DNA from: Triticum aestivum
Lineage: Eukaryota > Streptophyta > Magnoliopsida > Poales > Poaceae
DNA length: 64,000 bases
Reading direction: 5' to 3'
Assembly (NCBI RefSeq): GCF_018294505.1
Contig: NC_057812.1
Location: 58,958,070-59,022,069 of the forward strand
Under the pieces are notes generated by a model. It made no database searches. It worked only from the letters and a program-made list of their open reading frames with translations, and was not told the DNA's origin. A program made the position numbers and the translations under genes. Shown one piece after another: positions 20,119 to 31,161 of this stretch; within the stretch, counting starts at the first letter, position 1; each line of letters begins with the position of its first letter.

Positions 20119-20187
20119 AGGTTTGGTCAATCGATTTGCTAATGCGGGAGATGTAGCTCTAGAGGCTGCTGGCACTACAACAGTGAA
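20119..20187 (+). pseudogene. Exon-like fragment, second copy
   Basis: The acceptor ATATCCAG is followed by a 69-base exon reading LVNRFANAGDVALEAAGTTT and a GTATGC donor. Inverted copies lie at about 61147-61215 (with an internal TAG) and 62048-62115. A fourth, at 21732, is split by the copia insertion and continues at 38600. A 23-codon unit kept open in several copies suggests a real ancestral exon, but the gene family is not recognised. Confidence 0.45.
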
Positions 20188-20692
20188 GGTATGCATGCGT
20201 GCCTTCTCAAATTTTCTGCTCGTTGTATGTCTCTTGTAGGATTTTCTAATTACTTGCATCATCAGTAAAATTTGTCATGTTTACCCTCGTAATTCTCCCA
20301 AGCTAGATTCTTTTAGAATGTCACAACTGCAAGAAATTGTGTGGGTCTATTAATCAATCTTTGGTTAAGTCATTGAAGATGGTTGAAACTAGAAACACCG
20401 TGGAACCATGAATGAAGAATAAATATTGATGCTACCTGTTGTTGAAAAAAGATTTCCTTTTTGAAATTGTTGTTCTCGGTTCCCCTTGTTGAGAAACATA
20501 TTTCTAAAAAATATTGCAGACCTAGCAACACGAGTGCAACAAGATCAATAGCCTTATCTGCTGACTGCCCAATCCGAGTCTTGTCACTTCATGTATTGAG
20601 GCACATACAATAATTAGATGCTGATATTTTTCAGGGATGAGATCACAAGATCAATCCTTTTGCTTGTTTACTTAGATGAACCTTTGCTGGAA

Positions 20693-21766
20693 ACACTCTT
20701 AAACCAACTCGTTTGGAGTGTTCACCTCCAGCGGTCCTAAGGCGCGTAGAGGGTGTTGTTTAGGGTCAAATGGCTTATTCTTTATGGTCTCTGAATCATG
20801 CTATGGTCTCTGGATGCTCTATATGCACCCAATTGCTTAGTTTCCTAAAGTCCCGAATTTGTAGGGTTTATTGTTGTTGTTCTTGATACTGACTGTCATG
20901 TGCTATATCTATCTAGCTCAAGGCCTGCTTAGAATTGTAACTCTAGGCTTAATTCAATACTAGGATCACTAATTTTGATTCATTGGTGTTCTGTTTAGTA
21001 TGGAATGTATCTTCTGTCCCCAATTGTTTCGGGCATTATTTAATATACTTAAAAGCCTGATTCACTATTCCCTTAAGTAACCAACTATCCCATGTGGTTT
21101 TTTCAACCAATAGACTGAATCTATGGTCTGTTGGGTAGCATTACCATACTATAGTTTGCACAATATGGCATGCTATAGTTATTTTTTGTGTGTAACTGCT
21201 CTGTACAGTTACTCAATCCCCTTTTGGTTGATGCATGCTTACATGTCTGGTCTTGAGGTGCTATCTACCTTAAGGCTTGCTTAGAATTGTAACTCTAGGA
21301 TTAACTTGATACTATGATTGCTAATTGATTCATTTGTCTTCTGTTTAGCATGGACTATATCCTATGTTTCCACTACTTAGGGCATTGTTTAATATACTTG
21401 AAAGCATGAGTCACTCCTCAAAGCATTGTTTAATATACATGATGAATGGTGATTCGGTTATTGCGAGAATGGTAGCCGTTCTTCTGATACATTGCAAACT
21501 TGTTCCTGTTTGATGATGGTTGCTGAAAGCTAAACATCCTTTTAGAAAAACTCTATAGTCAAAGACAACCTGTTGAAGCTATAATTCTAATGTCACGTTG
21601 TCTTCCGCCTATAAGTATTAATCCAAGTGATTATCCTACTGTACCCGTTTTTATGAAGAATGATTTGAAAAACAATCTAGTCAATTTGTTCACATTTTGC
21701 AACAAAGTTCTAACTATTTACATATTCAGGATGGGCCAATCACTTTTCCTAATACGGTGATTAAAC
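20693..21766. other. Non-coding sequence with an internal duplication and a third repeat unit
   Basis: A block with GGCCTGCTTAGAATTGTAACTCTAGG (20925-21080) is repeated, diverged, about 335 bases later (21260-21420). From 21520 to 21766 lies a third diverged unit of the 19.0/19.9-kb repeat. It is interrupted at 21766 by the copia insertion and resumes after 38599. Confidence 0.6.
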
Positions 21767-21963
21767 TGTTAAGACTTAATTAACACAAGTTAATTAAGGG
21801 TTAAATCTCCACTTATCCAAACTGTCATACAAAGAGATGCAACTCTTGTAACCGTCGTGTCCCTCCGGATGCGCCCCTTCGGGGACTATAAATATGTAAC
21901 TTGTCATCATCAATAGACACAGTTTGTCATTACTATCATATTGCGTCTTGTTCTATTTCAATA
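21767..21963 (+). repeat. Copia 5' LTR
   Basis: It starts TGTTAAGACTTAATTAAC and ends TTCTATTTCAATA. A TATA box (GGACTATAAATATG, about 21885) lies mid-LTR. Compared with the 3' LTR I count six substitutions and no indels (about 3%). The end is TA instead of CA, fixed by the position of the flanking TAAAC. Confidence 0.93.
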
Positions 21964-21981
21964 TGTTATCAGCCGCTCCCG
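21964..21981 (+). other. Copia primer-binding site
   Basis: TGTTATCAGCCGC starts directly at the LTR edge and resembles the initiator-Met primer site TGGTATCAGAGC with mismatches, suggesting decay after insertion. Confidence 0.6.
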
Positions 21982-24186
21982 GCAGAGCGACTCCACCGGT
22001 GCGGCGTTCCCCGGCTACGGCATCGCTCGCTAGTTGGACGGCCTCAGCCCTCGGCCAGGCGTGGTGGCGCCCGCTACCTCAGCGGCCCTCAGCCCGGCGG
22101 AAGTGCTTCCAAGCGGCAGCCTCGCACCATGCACTGCAACGACATGAATCTCTCGATCTTTAATTGACTCTTCAAGAGCGATTCCTTGCAGGAAATTAAT
22201 AGGAGAATGAAGATCAAGGGCATTGGCATCCATCGATCCTAATTTCTTTTTACAGAACATGAATCAAGAAGAGGTAAGATGCCTCACTTCATTACCATCG
22301 TCACTGGACTGGTGGTGGCGCTCGTCGCCATCTTGCATCAAGGACGCCATCGATGGACATCAGCTTCGTTTGGCCTCGGCCCCTCCTAGACTGGGAGACC
22401 GGAATCACCGGCTTCGCGTCCTGCGGTAACGAGGCGGCGCCGCCTAGGCGCGAAGCCGCCAACGGCCGCCTAACGCGCGAGCGCGGCGACGCCTTCCCAG
22501 TGACGTATGCGGCTCCCAGCGCGGAGCACGCAGCGGCCCTCGGCCCGACGGTGCTCCTCTCGGTGTGCCGTGGCCACAGGCCCCGCCGTTGTGCTTGGCT
22601 TCACGCCCTCCCACTGCGCAAGTCACAGATGGCAGGCTCGGCGCCCATGAGGACGGCCTCCAACCGCGTCGCGGCACAGAAGACCGAGGCCGGCGACGCT
22701 CCCAGGCGAACGATGCGGCCCTCGGCTCGCATCCGCGCAGATCAGCGGCGCCAGAGGCAACGGCCCTCTACTGGCCCTCTGCAGCGTCGCCCTTTGGCAT
22801 GCGTGTGGCGACGAAACCGACGGCCGGAACACTCCTTCCGGCCAAGGAGGCGGCTGCTCCCTCTGGCGTGGCTCCCCGCGGTGGAGACGACGGCGGGCTC
22901 ATAGTCGTGGCCCTGGCCGTCGAGCCAAAACGGCGACGAGGTGGTTACAAGATTTTTCCTGGTCGAAATCGCTCGGGAGGAAAGAGGTAGAACCTTATCT
23001 CTTCGCTGGTTTTGCAATTTAGCCCTTGCGGCTTACGTATTTACGGAATAGCCCAAAACTTGTGTCTGTCATCATTTTGTGGCTAATTCCGGGATGTTTC
23101 AGGACATTGCAGCTTGGTCCAATTACTTGCTATTTATTAGCACTGGTAATGTTTAGGCCATATACCGATCATCATTTAGCCCATTTTCTGTTGAGTTTAA
23201 CATTCCAAAATATGTGGTTATTATGTGGCATGTTCAATGTGTTTGCTATTTAGCAATTCCTATAACATGTCCTATTAGTACAACGACATTGTTTTTGCGA
23301 TTGAGATTAAGTTTTCTCGCACAACATTTGCGATTGAGAAAATTTCTTTTTCTCGCAAAATAATCTCATTGCGGTTGAGATCAATTTTCTCTATTAATTC
23401 ACTCCACTGAATTATCTTGCAATTTGATACAAGATCTCATTTAATTTGGGATCTACACAATTCAAGTTTTCCACTTGAGGATCAAGTTTGCAACATCATT
23501 ATTATTCATTACGTTAGTAATGTATATCTGTAGAGTACCTTGTATTCCAGAACAAACTATGATGTAATATATTTCCATGTTATTCTACATGTTGAGATTC
23601 ATTACATCTATTATTTGCAATTGAGATTTTTTTTATCTCTTGCAAATATAAATTCAGTACCTATGTAGTACTGTTTCTCCGTTGAGTACGCGGTATTCCG
23701 GAATATTTCTATGATGTATCAGGATCACACCGCTAACAGAAAAATGGTGTCTTATATATCATAAGGCATCAGATTCAGATCTTAGCATCTGGTTATTCTG
23801 TATCAGCAATTCTTGGGATACAATGAACCTCAAGGGCAAATGTTTGAATTGTACTACAACCTTCAATCCGACATCACCAGCTGTGATGGGACCTTATGGG
23901 CACGGAGAATGTGATGGTTGAATATGCCTCAACCGACATGTTTGGAGACTATGAATAGTCTTTCAATCTCCTGAGTGGTCAATATAATTAATGTCCATTT
24001 ACGATGTTGTAACTACAACATAGGTATTGTTGTCATCATATATTGTATATCACAATATATTGTATCAGCACTTTGATACAAATACATTTATATGTATTCT
24101 ATATATCTGACAAGTGATTTTCATATTGAGAATCTTCATGTCTATATATAGATTTTGACGGGAGTCAATCTGATGAAAAATGATAT
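21982..24186 (+). other. Copia leader and former gag region, GC-rich block
   Basis: A GC-rich stretch (about 22000-22130 and 22270-22990) contains repeated GCGGCCCTCGGCCC-type motifs. From about 23010 the sequence becomes A/T-rich with repeated TTGCGATTGAGA blocks (23295-23370). Gag must once have been encoded here, but no capsid motif or zinc knuckle is recognisable. The GC-rich piece could be foreign. Confidence 0.5.
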
Positions 24187-27100
24187 GTGCCTTGTGGACA
24201 TATGCACCACAAACTCTATACTCAGGGAAGTCGAATGTTTCCACTCTCATTGAGAGAAAGGAGATATTTTAAAATCGCTAGACGCGATGAGGTATTTGTT
24301 GGCTCAAATCGAGTCATATATACTATCCCTGTGGGTACTCGAGTAAGGTTAGGATGCTTTATTGCTTCCCAGGTTTAACTCGTACCCTACTAAACTATGG
24401 AGGTATCCGTCAAAATAGTTTTCATAGCGAAACTTATGATGACAGCAAAGAGACATAACTTCTCTTTACCATATGCAACGGATATGGCAAGCACATTCTC
24501 TGTGTATCATCTGGATTGTACTACACATACGACACAACCCGTAGCACATGTTGCGTACGAGATAGTTTTCCAGAGTGTCTTGTACATGACAAACTTGGCA
24601 TACTCGCCTTGGTAATCAAGACATTGGGTTGAAACCGAAACTATCAGCAATTCCAATAGTTTATGATTATTATGATGCTAAATTCTAACAATATTTGCAT
24701 TTTATGTGCACTACATGTGACACAGGAAAGCTAATTTTAAGGCTCGCACACCTTAAAGTCTATGCTGAACCACTCAGACTCCTTGAATGCATCAAGTTGA
24801 GGTAAGTGGCTCTTCCCATCCATTGACTAGACTATTCAGGTATTCCATGGTTCTAAAAGATATATCTACATGATGGTCTTAAGTATGTGCTTTATTCACA
24901 CAAAATCATTGGCTCATTATCCTGACATCGATTTAAAGAAAATTGTATGGATATCATTACAGAATTCTCCTTGAGTGCCTTTCTCTATGGCCCTCGGATT
25001 GAAGTTTAGCAATTTGTCCTAATGTCTAGACTCAAAATGGTTTGGTAGAATTCTTTATCCAAAGAGTTAAGCTCATTGCATTATCTTTACTTCGGAATTG
25101 CAAATTACCAACTTTACATTGGATTCATGTAGTTTTACACGCTCATGATCAAACTACATAATATTATTCCCTCTGTCTTTGATACGTGGAAATCTACCAA
25201 GTATTTCCTATCTGCGGTAATTCGGTTACACACCGATATCACCACCCCGACATACATCATTGGCCCCTCAACATATTGTTGGGATCTATGTGAGGAATAA
25301 CAGTATTACCGTCAATACCTCAAGCCTCTCACATGGGGAGTTATTCAAGGCCAGTATGTTGATTCAATGAGGAACATTTCCAGGCATTAGGGGGAGATTT
25401 CAAGTACCATAAAGAATGCCAGGAAATTAGTGGAATGTTCAACACATTTCTGCCTCAAATCCACGTACTCAAAGAGCTGAACCATGCGTTCAGAAGATTT
25501 GCAACATATTGCAAATAACCTGCCAGATTCATTTACTGACTATAAAGGTATCACACAATCCTACAATCCTACAATAGTACGCCTAAAAGAGTGGAGGTAC
25601 CAACAAAATCCACTCCACTCCCCGTTCAAAGCAACAGGGGGAGATGTATGGCAGAAGTACATCAGGATTCAGCTTTCTCGCAAGCAAGGATATCAAGGCC
25701 TGTGAATCAGTAAATGCAAGTCAGCTTCACGTTGGCAGACACCTAATGGGTAGTATACAACAAGTGGATGGGAAACCTCCACCAGCCCAGGTCATAGTGC
25801 ACACAATGACCGGGACATCGGAATACCCGACTCAGTCGCATTGGGAAATCGCGAGCAGTCGTCATGGGTAACGATATTTCCATCAAGTCTATATTGATAT
25901 ATACATTCTGGAGAATCATATAACCGGAAGTCTACAATTGTCGACATATATTTCTCAACTAGATTGCAAAAACCTTTCAAATGATTCAGATCCAAAGACC
26001 ATGGCCATGGCAAAGTGTGAATAACACTCGGACTGAACTCGAGCAAAGGGTATAATCTAGGTAGAAATGATCTTGCTCAATAGTGGGAAGGTATTCATCA
26101 GAAATACCTACACCAGTTCTCTTCTGGAAACAGAATTGAGAACAATGAGGTGGTGAAACAAAGAGCAAGTATTGTAGCACAAGGGTTCACGCAGATACCC
26201 AACTATTCTCCAGAGGTGGAACCTCTTTCCGATAACTTATATTATTGGCAGTACAAAATCATCTATCTCTGCAGTTGATAGATGTAGTGATTACATATCC
26301 ATGAGGATCACTAGATTCGGACATATATGATTGATTCCTGATGGAATCTCAATTCTGAATCGAAATACAAAATGCAACATGCATTGTGTAAAATCAGTAA
26401 GTCACCATAAAACTTATTGTTGTCGGTACATATGGTACAACCGATGTAGTTAGATCCTTATACACAAGGATTACTACTACAATGACGACACATGTAATCA
26501 TCTAAATGACGGAGTTTAAAATGAAGGATTTGGTAAACCAAAATACCGCTCGTTACTACAAGTTGAGCACCTTCATTCATACATTATGGTATACTACGTT
26601 GTCTATATTCAAAATATATTGGAGAAATTCATTGTGCATAAATCTTATCCATCCATAACTCTCATGGTAGTTCATTCTCTAGACGTAGAGGAAGATCTAT
26701 TTAGAGCAAGAGATGATAGAAATAAGATATTGGAACTCAACGTTCCATAATGCCATTGGATCCACCAAACACAATTGGTTGGGACTTAAGAATATCTTTC
26801 GATATCTCCAAAGGCATCAAACATCTTGTCCTGGTTTTTCAGTTTCACAACAATGTGAACACCGATATTGTTGGATACATCGATCAGATCCCTACTATGC
26901 CAGATCGTAGACAAGCTTAGTGTTCCTCCTAGGTGTAGTAGCCCTCTCATGAGAAGTCTTTGAAACAGACCTCATGGCTACATCCACCAACCATTATCTC
27001 AACGATAATGTTTCTTGTGTTGCCCGGATGCAAACAGGTTACATAATAAGCAATATCACTATATTGCTCATCTTGCAAGTCCAATCATATAACAAACTTA

Positions 27101-27215
27101 TACGTTTGTTCACAAAGTCTCTACCAACTTCGATAACTAGAAAATGTTCCTGGAATTGGTATTCGACGGCTTTGAGATATGCAAGAGTCAGGGGGAGTAT
27201 CTTCCTGAATTACTC
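24187..27215 (+). pseudogene. pol: Copia pol remnant, copy A
   Basis: Domains follow in order in changing frames. Protease-like sequence lies at 24187-24378 (KIARRDEVFVGSNRVIYTIP). The GAG-pre-integrase zinc region is at about 24500-24790 (TGKLILRLAHLKVYAEPL). Integrase remnants lie at about 24790-25480, then the post-integrase hinge at 25484-25700 (IANNLPDSFTDYKGITQS). RT is at about 26150-26540 (VAQGFTQIPNYSPEV, LQLIDVVITY, MTEFKMKDL). RNase H is at about 26700-27200 (NIFRYLQRHQT, ADLFTKSLP-like FTKSLPTSITRK). Many stops and deletions are present, so no polyprotein can be made. Confidence 0.85.
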
Positions 27216-27541
27216 CCGTTCAATGCATTATATTATACTCTTTTTCCCTTATGAGTTTACTTCACAGGTTCTCATTAAGGTTTTTAATGAGGTAATATCA
27301 ACACAAGATCTTATGTCATACTTTCTGTTTTCCCCACCGGGGTTTTTAAGAAAGTATATACGACATATTTATTGTCCTCTAAACTCTATGGGTTTTCTCG
27401 TATTGAGTTAAAAGAGAAAATAATCATTATATGTTGCATTATTTTCTCCTTATTTTCCCACAGGGTTTGAAGGAGTTTTAGCAACATATCAAACACCCAT
27501 CTCCTCACATTTTTCCCACAGGGTTTTTCAAGGAGACTTAC
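27216..27541 (+). other. Copia 3' untranslated region, copy A
   Basis: It contains direct repeats of TTTTCCCACAGGGTTT (about 27460 and 27510) downstream of an internal polypurine run (GTCAGGGGGAGTATC, about 27190). It ends in TAC, the target duplication of the CACTA. The equivalent in copy B is 34191-34518. Confidence 0.6.
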
Positions 27542-27905
27542 CACTACTAGGGAAAACCTTATACACAGAACTTTAGCAGTAGCGAGGGTCAAAAAAGCAC
27601 GCTGGTGCTAAGTAGCAGTAGCGCTTCTGCCCAAACCGCGCTGCAGATAAAGTTCTAGCAGTAGCGCATCTTCTTCTAAACACGTCACTACTAAAATTCC
27701 CACAACTTAGCCGATAGGCTACACATAGTAGTAGCGACCTATAACGAACCGTGCTACCGCTACTTTCTTTGTAGCAGCACGTTTTAGTCTAAACTCGCTA
27801 CTGATAGAGGATATAAAATTAAATGGAAAGCAAATAGAAAGGTAATTGAAAATGAAAGAAATAGAATAAGGTGAAAGGAAAAAAATAAAATGGGAAGAAA
27901 ACTAA

Positions 27906-28382
27906 ATGAAAAAGGGGGAAAAAGAGAATGGTGTACCAGTAGCGTGTATTCCAGAACGCGCTGTAGCTAACGTAGCAGTAGCGCCCTTTCTGGAACGCGC
28001 TACTAGTACTTCTGACTTAACCACGCGGTTCGTCCTTCCCCACGGCCATTTCATCCCCCAAATCCAACTCCACTCTCGCCGCCGCCGTCACCCCTCGGCC
28101 GCCGCGCGCTCTCCGCACACCCTCTACGCCGCCCCCGACCCCAGATTCAACGCTGTCCCCGCCCCCGACCTCAACGCCGCCCTGGACGCCGCCCCCGACC
28201 CCGACCTCAACGCCGCCCCGGAGCCCCGACCACGACCTCGACGCCGCCTGCCCCTCCCTCGTCGCAGGCACCCGAAGGTGAGCATGCATGCTCCTCCCTC
28301 TCCCCTACCTCTGCCTAGGGTTTCTACCTCCATCAAATTAGTTAGGGTGGAAACGAATCGGATGCGGATGCGGCTCAAATGA
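27906..28382 (+). other. GC-rich leader of the CACTA cargo transcript, copy A
   Basis: It encodes only a low-complexity Arg/Pro/Ala frame driven by GCCCCCGACCCCGACCTCAACGCC repeats (28125-28230), followed by a donor-like AAGGTGAGC at 28275. I read it as untranslated first exon plus intron. Copy B is at 34881-35357, with a few substitutions. Confidence 0.5.
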
Positions 28383-28740
28383 GTTAGGGTTCATGTAAGG
28401 GTGGAAACGAATCAAATTTCTAAGATGTATCATAAAACGAGTAAAATTTGACCACTTATTTCACTTTATAGTTGGATAATTGGAATATCCGCTACCACTT
28501 TCCACCCCTATAGGTTCATCAAATTAGATGGTAATTAGGGCAGTAGTTCCTAGGTACTAATTAGTTAGTAAGAACTAGGTACTAATTAGGTACTAGAATA
28601 TTTTTATTTATAGTAAGTAGAACTAGGTACTAATTAGGTACTAGAATATTTTTATTTATAGTAAGTTTATTTTTAGTAAGAACTAGTTGAATTAATAGAA
28701 CTAGTTAGTAAGAACTTGTTGCTATTTTTTTAGTTAAAGC
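28383..28740 (+). other. AT-rich intronic sequence with a 48-bp tandem duplication (copy A)
   Basis: The unit GAACTAGGTACTAATTAGG...TTTATTTATAGTAAGT occurs twice here and once in copy B (35540-35610). This accounts for the 48-base length difference between the copies. Confidence 0.75.
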
Positions 28741-29160
28741 AATTTTCCCGCGTCGACGTGGACGATGCCTATCTCTCATCCTCGTCGTCGAGTCGGCGGA
28801 GGATGACACCTGCTTGACTAGATGGGCCATGTCCGGGACTGGGCTCCGCCGGGGTGGTACTAGGAGGCGCTACCAACCGGGGGGCGCAGGTTGGTGAGGA
28901 GCCAGCCTGTCGTTAACCCGAACCTTCTTTGGTGGCGATCGCGTGGGCCAGTGACGGTCCAGAGGCTCAAGGACTCCATGGAGGTGGTGCGTCACCGTGT
29001 CAGTGAGGAGGACGCGCACGTCCGTCGCTACTTGTTTGCGTTGGAGCACAGGTTCTCCAATACCTGGCAGGTTCTCTAGGGATCTCACTGGAGCTATGAT
29101 CCCGTGATGGTTCCTTCTCTGTGAGTGTCCACCGCCCGCGCCGATACCCGTCGTGTGCTA
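28741..29160 (+). pseudogene. Captured gene fragment in CACTA, copy A
   Basis: An open frame of 62 codons (28891-29079, MVRSQPVVNPNLLWWRSRGP then KDSMEVVRHRVSEEDAHVRR and RYLFALEHRFSNTWQVL) lies within a GC-rich exon-like block that starts near 28741. Continuation past the TAG at 29077 is suggested by GSHWSYDPVMVPSL. The codon usage and lack of relation to transposition genes indicate captured host sequence. The copy at 35668-36090 is nearly identical. I do not recognise the parent. Confidence 0.5.
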
Positions 29161-29593
29161 GGGTTTTAGTTGTACTAGTGATGTTATATGTATGACACTA
29201 TCCGGGATGTATTAGTGATAATATTCGACGATGTACGGATGCATGAGATGATTTACTTTTGCTTATTGAATGCATGCTAATTTGAGTCTTATAAGATATT
29301 TTGAAATGTATATCTTGTGTTGCTCAATATCCAAGTGGCCGGTCATGTTTGCAGGTTACACCTCCGAGTGGCCTATGTTTTGCCGGAGTGTTGATTCATT
29401 TCTGTTCTGGCAAATTTCAGGCGCTCGACATGTCCTATTTTAGCAAAGGTCATGCCGGATTTTTCCGTAAATTTTGGCATGAATTTTGCCAGAATATGTA
29501 GGAAATATCGAGTGTCCCGGATTTGTGTGTTGAGTATCCTGGTAGTCGTCTTCTATCGGTTTTCAATTAATGTTTTAACTATGAACATAGGAA

Positions 29594-30801
29594 ATGTCTG
29601 ACGACAAAAAGGATTTCGGTATCTGCAAATACTGCGAAGACGAGCGCGGCCTGTGCGACGGAATCTTCCTAGATGATGATAGGCGCTTCAGCATCAAGCT
29701 GGACGAGAACTTCGAAGTGGATACAGTAAGTCACAACGACAAGTCTTTTTTCGTAATTAAGCATGACATCTGCTTCATTTGCTTCAACTTATATTTTTTT
29801 ACTATTCTACTAGCGTATCCCCTGCCATGCAAGAGTTTTTGTATTGGATAAGATAGGTTTCAGTCATACTATGGAGGTAAAGAAAGTTTACTTGAAGACC
29901 GAGCATGGTTATATTTTCCATGCAAAATTATACAATTCAGACGACTACACCTATTTTGGATGCAAAACATGGCGAGCACTATGCAAGACTTATGCATTTC
30001 AGGCTGATATGGTTATCACCTTTGATATTCGTCCGAAAGATGATATTTTGAAGGTAATACCGACATCTGGGTCGATGTGCAGACGCCTCCAGTTACACCA
30101 AAATGTAAGTTTCTCAACCATATTTATGTCTTTGATATTGTTTATTCAAAAATAGTTGACAACTAATTTGTATTGTCAGCTTATTTTGGTGCAAGCAAAC
30201 ATGTCCAGCACTTGGTAGACAGGACCTACTACTGTCCCGGTGCTGAACTAAACTGCGAGGAGCTAAGTCATTATGTTTCATGGCTTGAGGATCTAGATAC
30301 TGTCAAGGCAAATTTTCTTTCTGGACTTAGAAATGTTAGTACTGAAAACGTGCGACCAATAGTGTTTGTAATGAACTACGGTCACATCTATTTAGGAAGG
30401 ATGGTAAGATTTTTACTATTTGTCCTCAGTGCATCTTTTCCATACATTATTTGTGAAGCTAAACTTCATTGCTAAGTATGTGACCATACGATGTTCTTCA
30501 ACAGGGACTCCTGATGAATGTTGTGCCTTATGGGATCGAGACTAAAGGTACCATGAGTATTATTAGCTTACGACCAAGATATCCTACATGTTACTTTAGT
30601 GCATTCAAGATCAGCGATGAATGCTTAATAGTGCAAGACTGGACCAGATATGTGATGGGGGAGCGCAGACAAGTACTAGGGGGCAGCAAACAGATGTGCT
30701 ACCCAAAATTAGGAGACAGGTTCATCTGCATGCTCCAACTTGATCAAGGAGGAGAGCTACACATGTTTTATGTTGTTTTAGCAATTCTTGGGATACAATG
30801 A
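29594..30801 (+). pseudogene. B3-like double-domain cargo gene, copy A (fused to copia sequence)
   Basis: The exons are 29594-29725, 29814-30104, 30180-30403 and 30505-30801, with GT-AG introns. Exon 1 encodes MSDDKKDFGICKYCEDERG. Exon 2 starts RIPCHARVFVLDKIGFS and includes YFGCKTWRALCKTYAF, a B3-like pattern (basic beta strands, then W-x-x-L). Exon 4 is a second such domain (MNVVPYGIETKGTMS, GDRFICMLQLDQGGELHMFY). Two extra bases near 30052 shift exon 2. The final codons are replaced by duplication-junction sequence (AILGIQ, stop 30799). Exon 3 is intact, unlike in copy B. The B3 assignment is by pattern and needs a structure-based test. Confidence 0.6.
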
Positions 30802-31161
30802 ACCTCAAGGGCAAAGGTTTGAATTGTACTACAACCTTCAATCCGACATCACCAGCTGTGATGGGACCTTATGGGCACGGAGAATGTGATGGTTGAATAT
30901 GCCTCAACCGACATGTTTGGAGACTATGAATAGTCTTTCAATCTCCTGAGTGGTCAATATAATCAATGTCCATTTACGATGTTGTAACAACAACATAGGA
31001 ATTGTTGTCATCATACATTGTATATCACAATATATTGTATCAGCACTTTGATACAAATACATTTATATGTATTCTATATATCTGACAAGTGATTTTCATA
31101 TTGAGAATCTTCATGTCTATATATAGATTTTGACGGGAGTCAATCTGATGAAAAATGATAT

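Larger units (their letters stand above)
18305..20692 (+). repeat. Left arm of a long-range inverted duplication (partner 59960-62905)
   Basis: Successive blocks match the reverse complement of 59960-62905 in order, for example AGAGATTGGATCTCAGG at 18488, the GTGAGGGAGTGAAAATCTAC block near 18606, GATGGGTGCCTAGTTATTCAC near 18973 and GATGAGATCACAAGATCAATCC at 20636. The arms are about 39 kb apart. Within the arm, two diverged tandem units (18480-19320 and 19390-20190) each end in the same short exon-like sequence. No full reading frame survives. Confidence 0.8.
23806..30780 (+). repeat. Tandem segmental duplication, copy A (6975 bp)
   Basis: The segment starting GCAATTCTTGGGATACAATG recurs from 30781 almost unchanged. 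Copy A contains copia pol from before the protease to the 3' untranslated region, then the CACTA from 27542. It stops inside the last exon of the CACTA cargo gene. At the junction only one base (A) is shared between the two parental sequences. Relative to copy B it has one extra 48-bp unit near 28610-28660 (GAACTAGGTACTAATTAGG), two extra bases near 30052 and one near 30312. Confidence 0.95.
27542..30780 (+). mobile_element. CACTA transposon, copy A (3' end lost at duplication junction)
   Basis: It starts CACTACTAGGGAAAACC after TAC in the copia 3' region. Subterminal AGCAGTAGCG-type repeats (27580-27780 and 27935-28010) are followed by a GC-rich leader, an exon fragment and the B3-like cargo gene. 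The sequence ends at 30780 in the last exon, where copy B begins, so copy A has only one terminus and cannot be mobilised as such. Confidence 0.9.

Noticed and set aside
22353..22990. 183- and 141-codon plus-strand frames in the copia leader
   Set aside because: GC-driven open frames without gag motifs; opposite-strand frames are equally long.
27580..28010. CRISPR-like array from repeated AGCAGTAGCG motifs
   Set aside because: Repeats are short, irregularly spaced and in both orientations; they are CACTA subterminal repeats in a plant genome.
27906..28382. 158-codon frame in the CACTA leader taken as a gene
   Set aside because: Low-complexity Pro/Arg/Ala sequence from GC-rich repeats, with a splice-donor-like site inside; more likely leader and intron.
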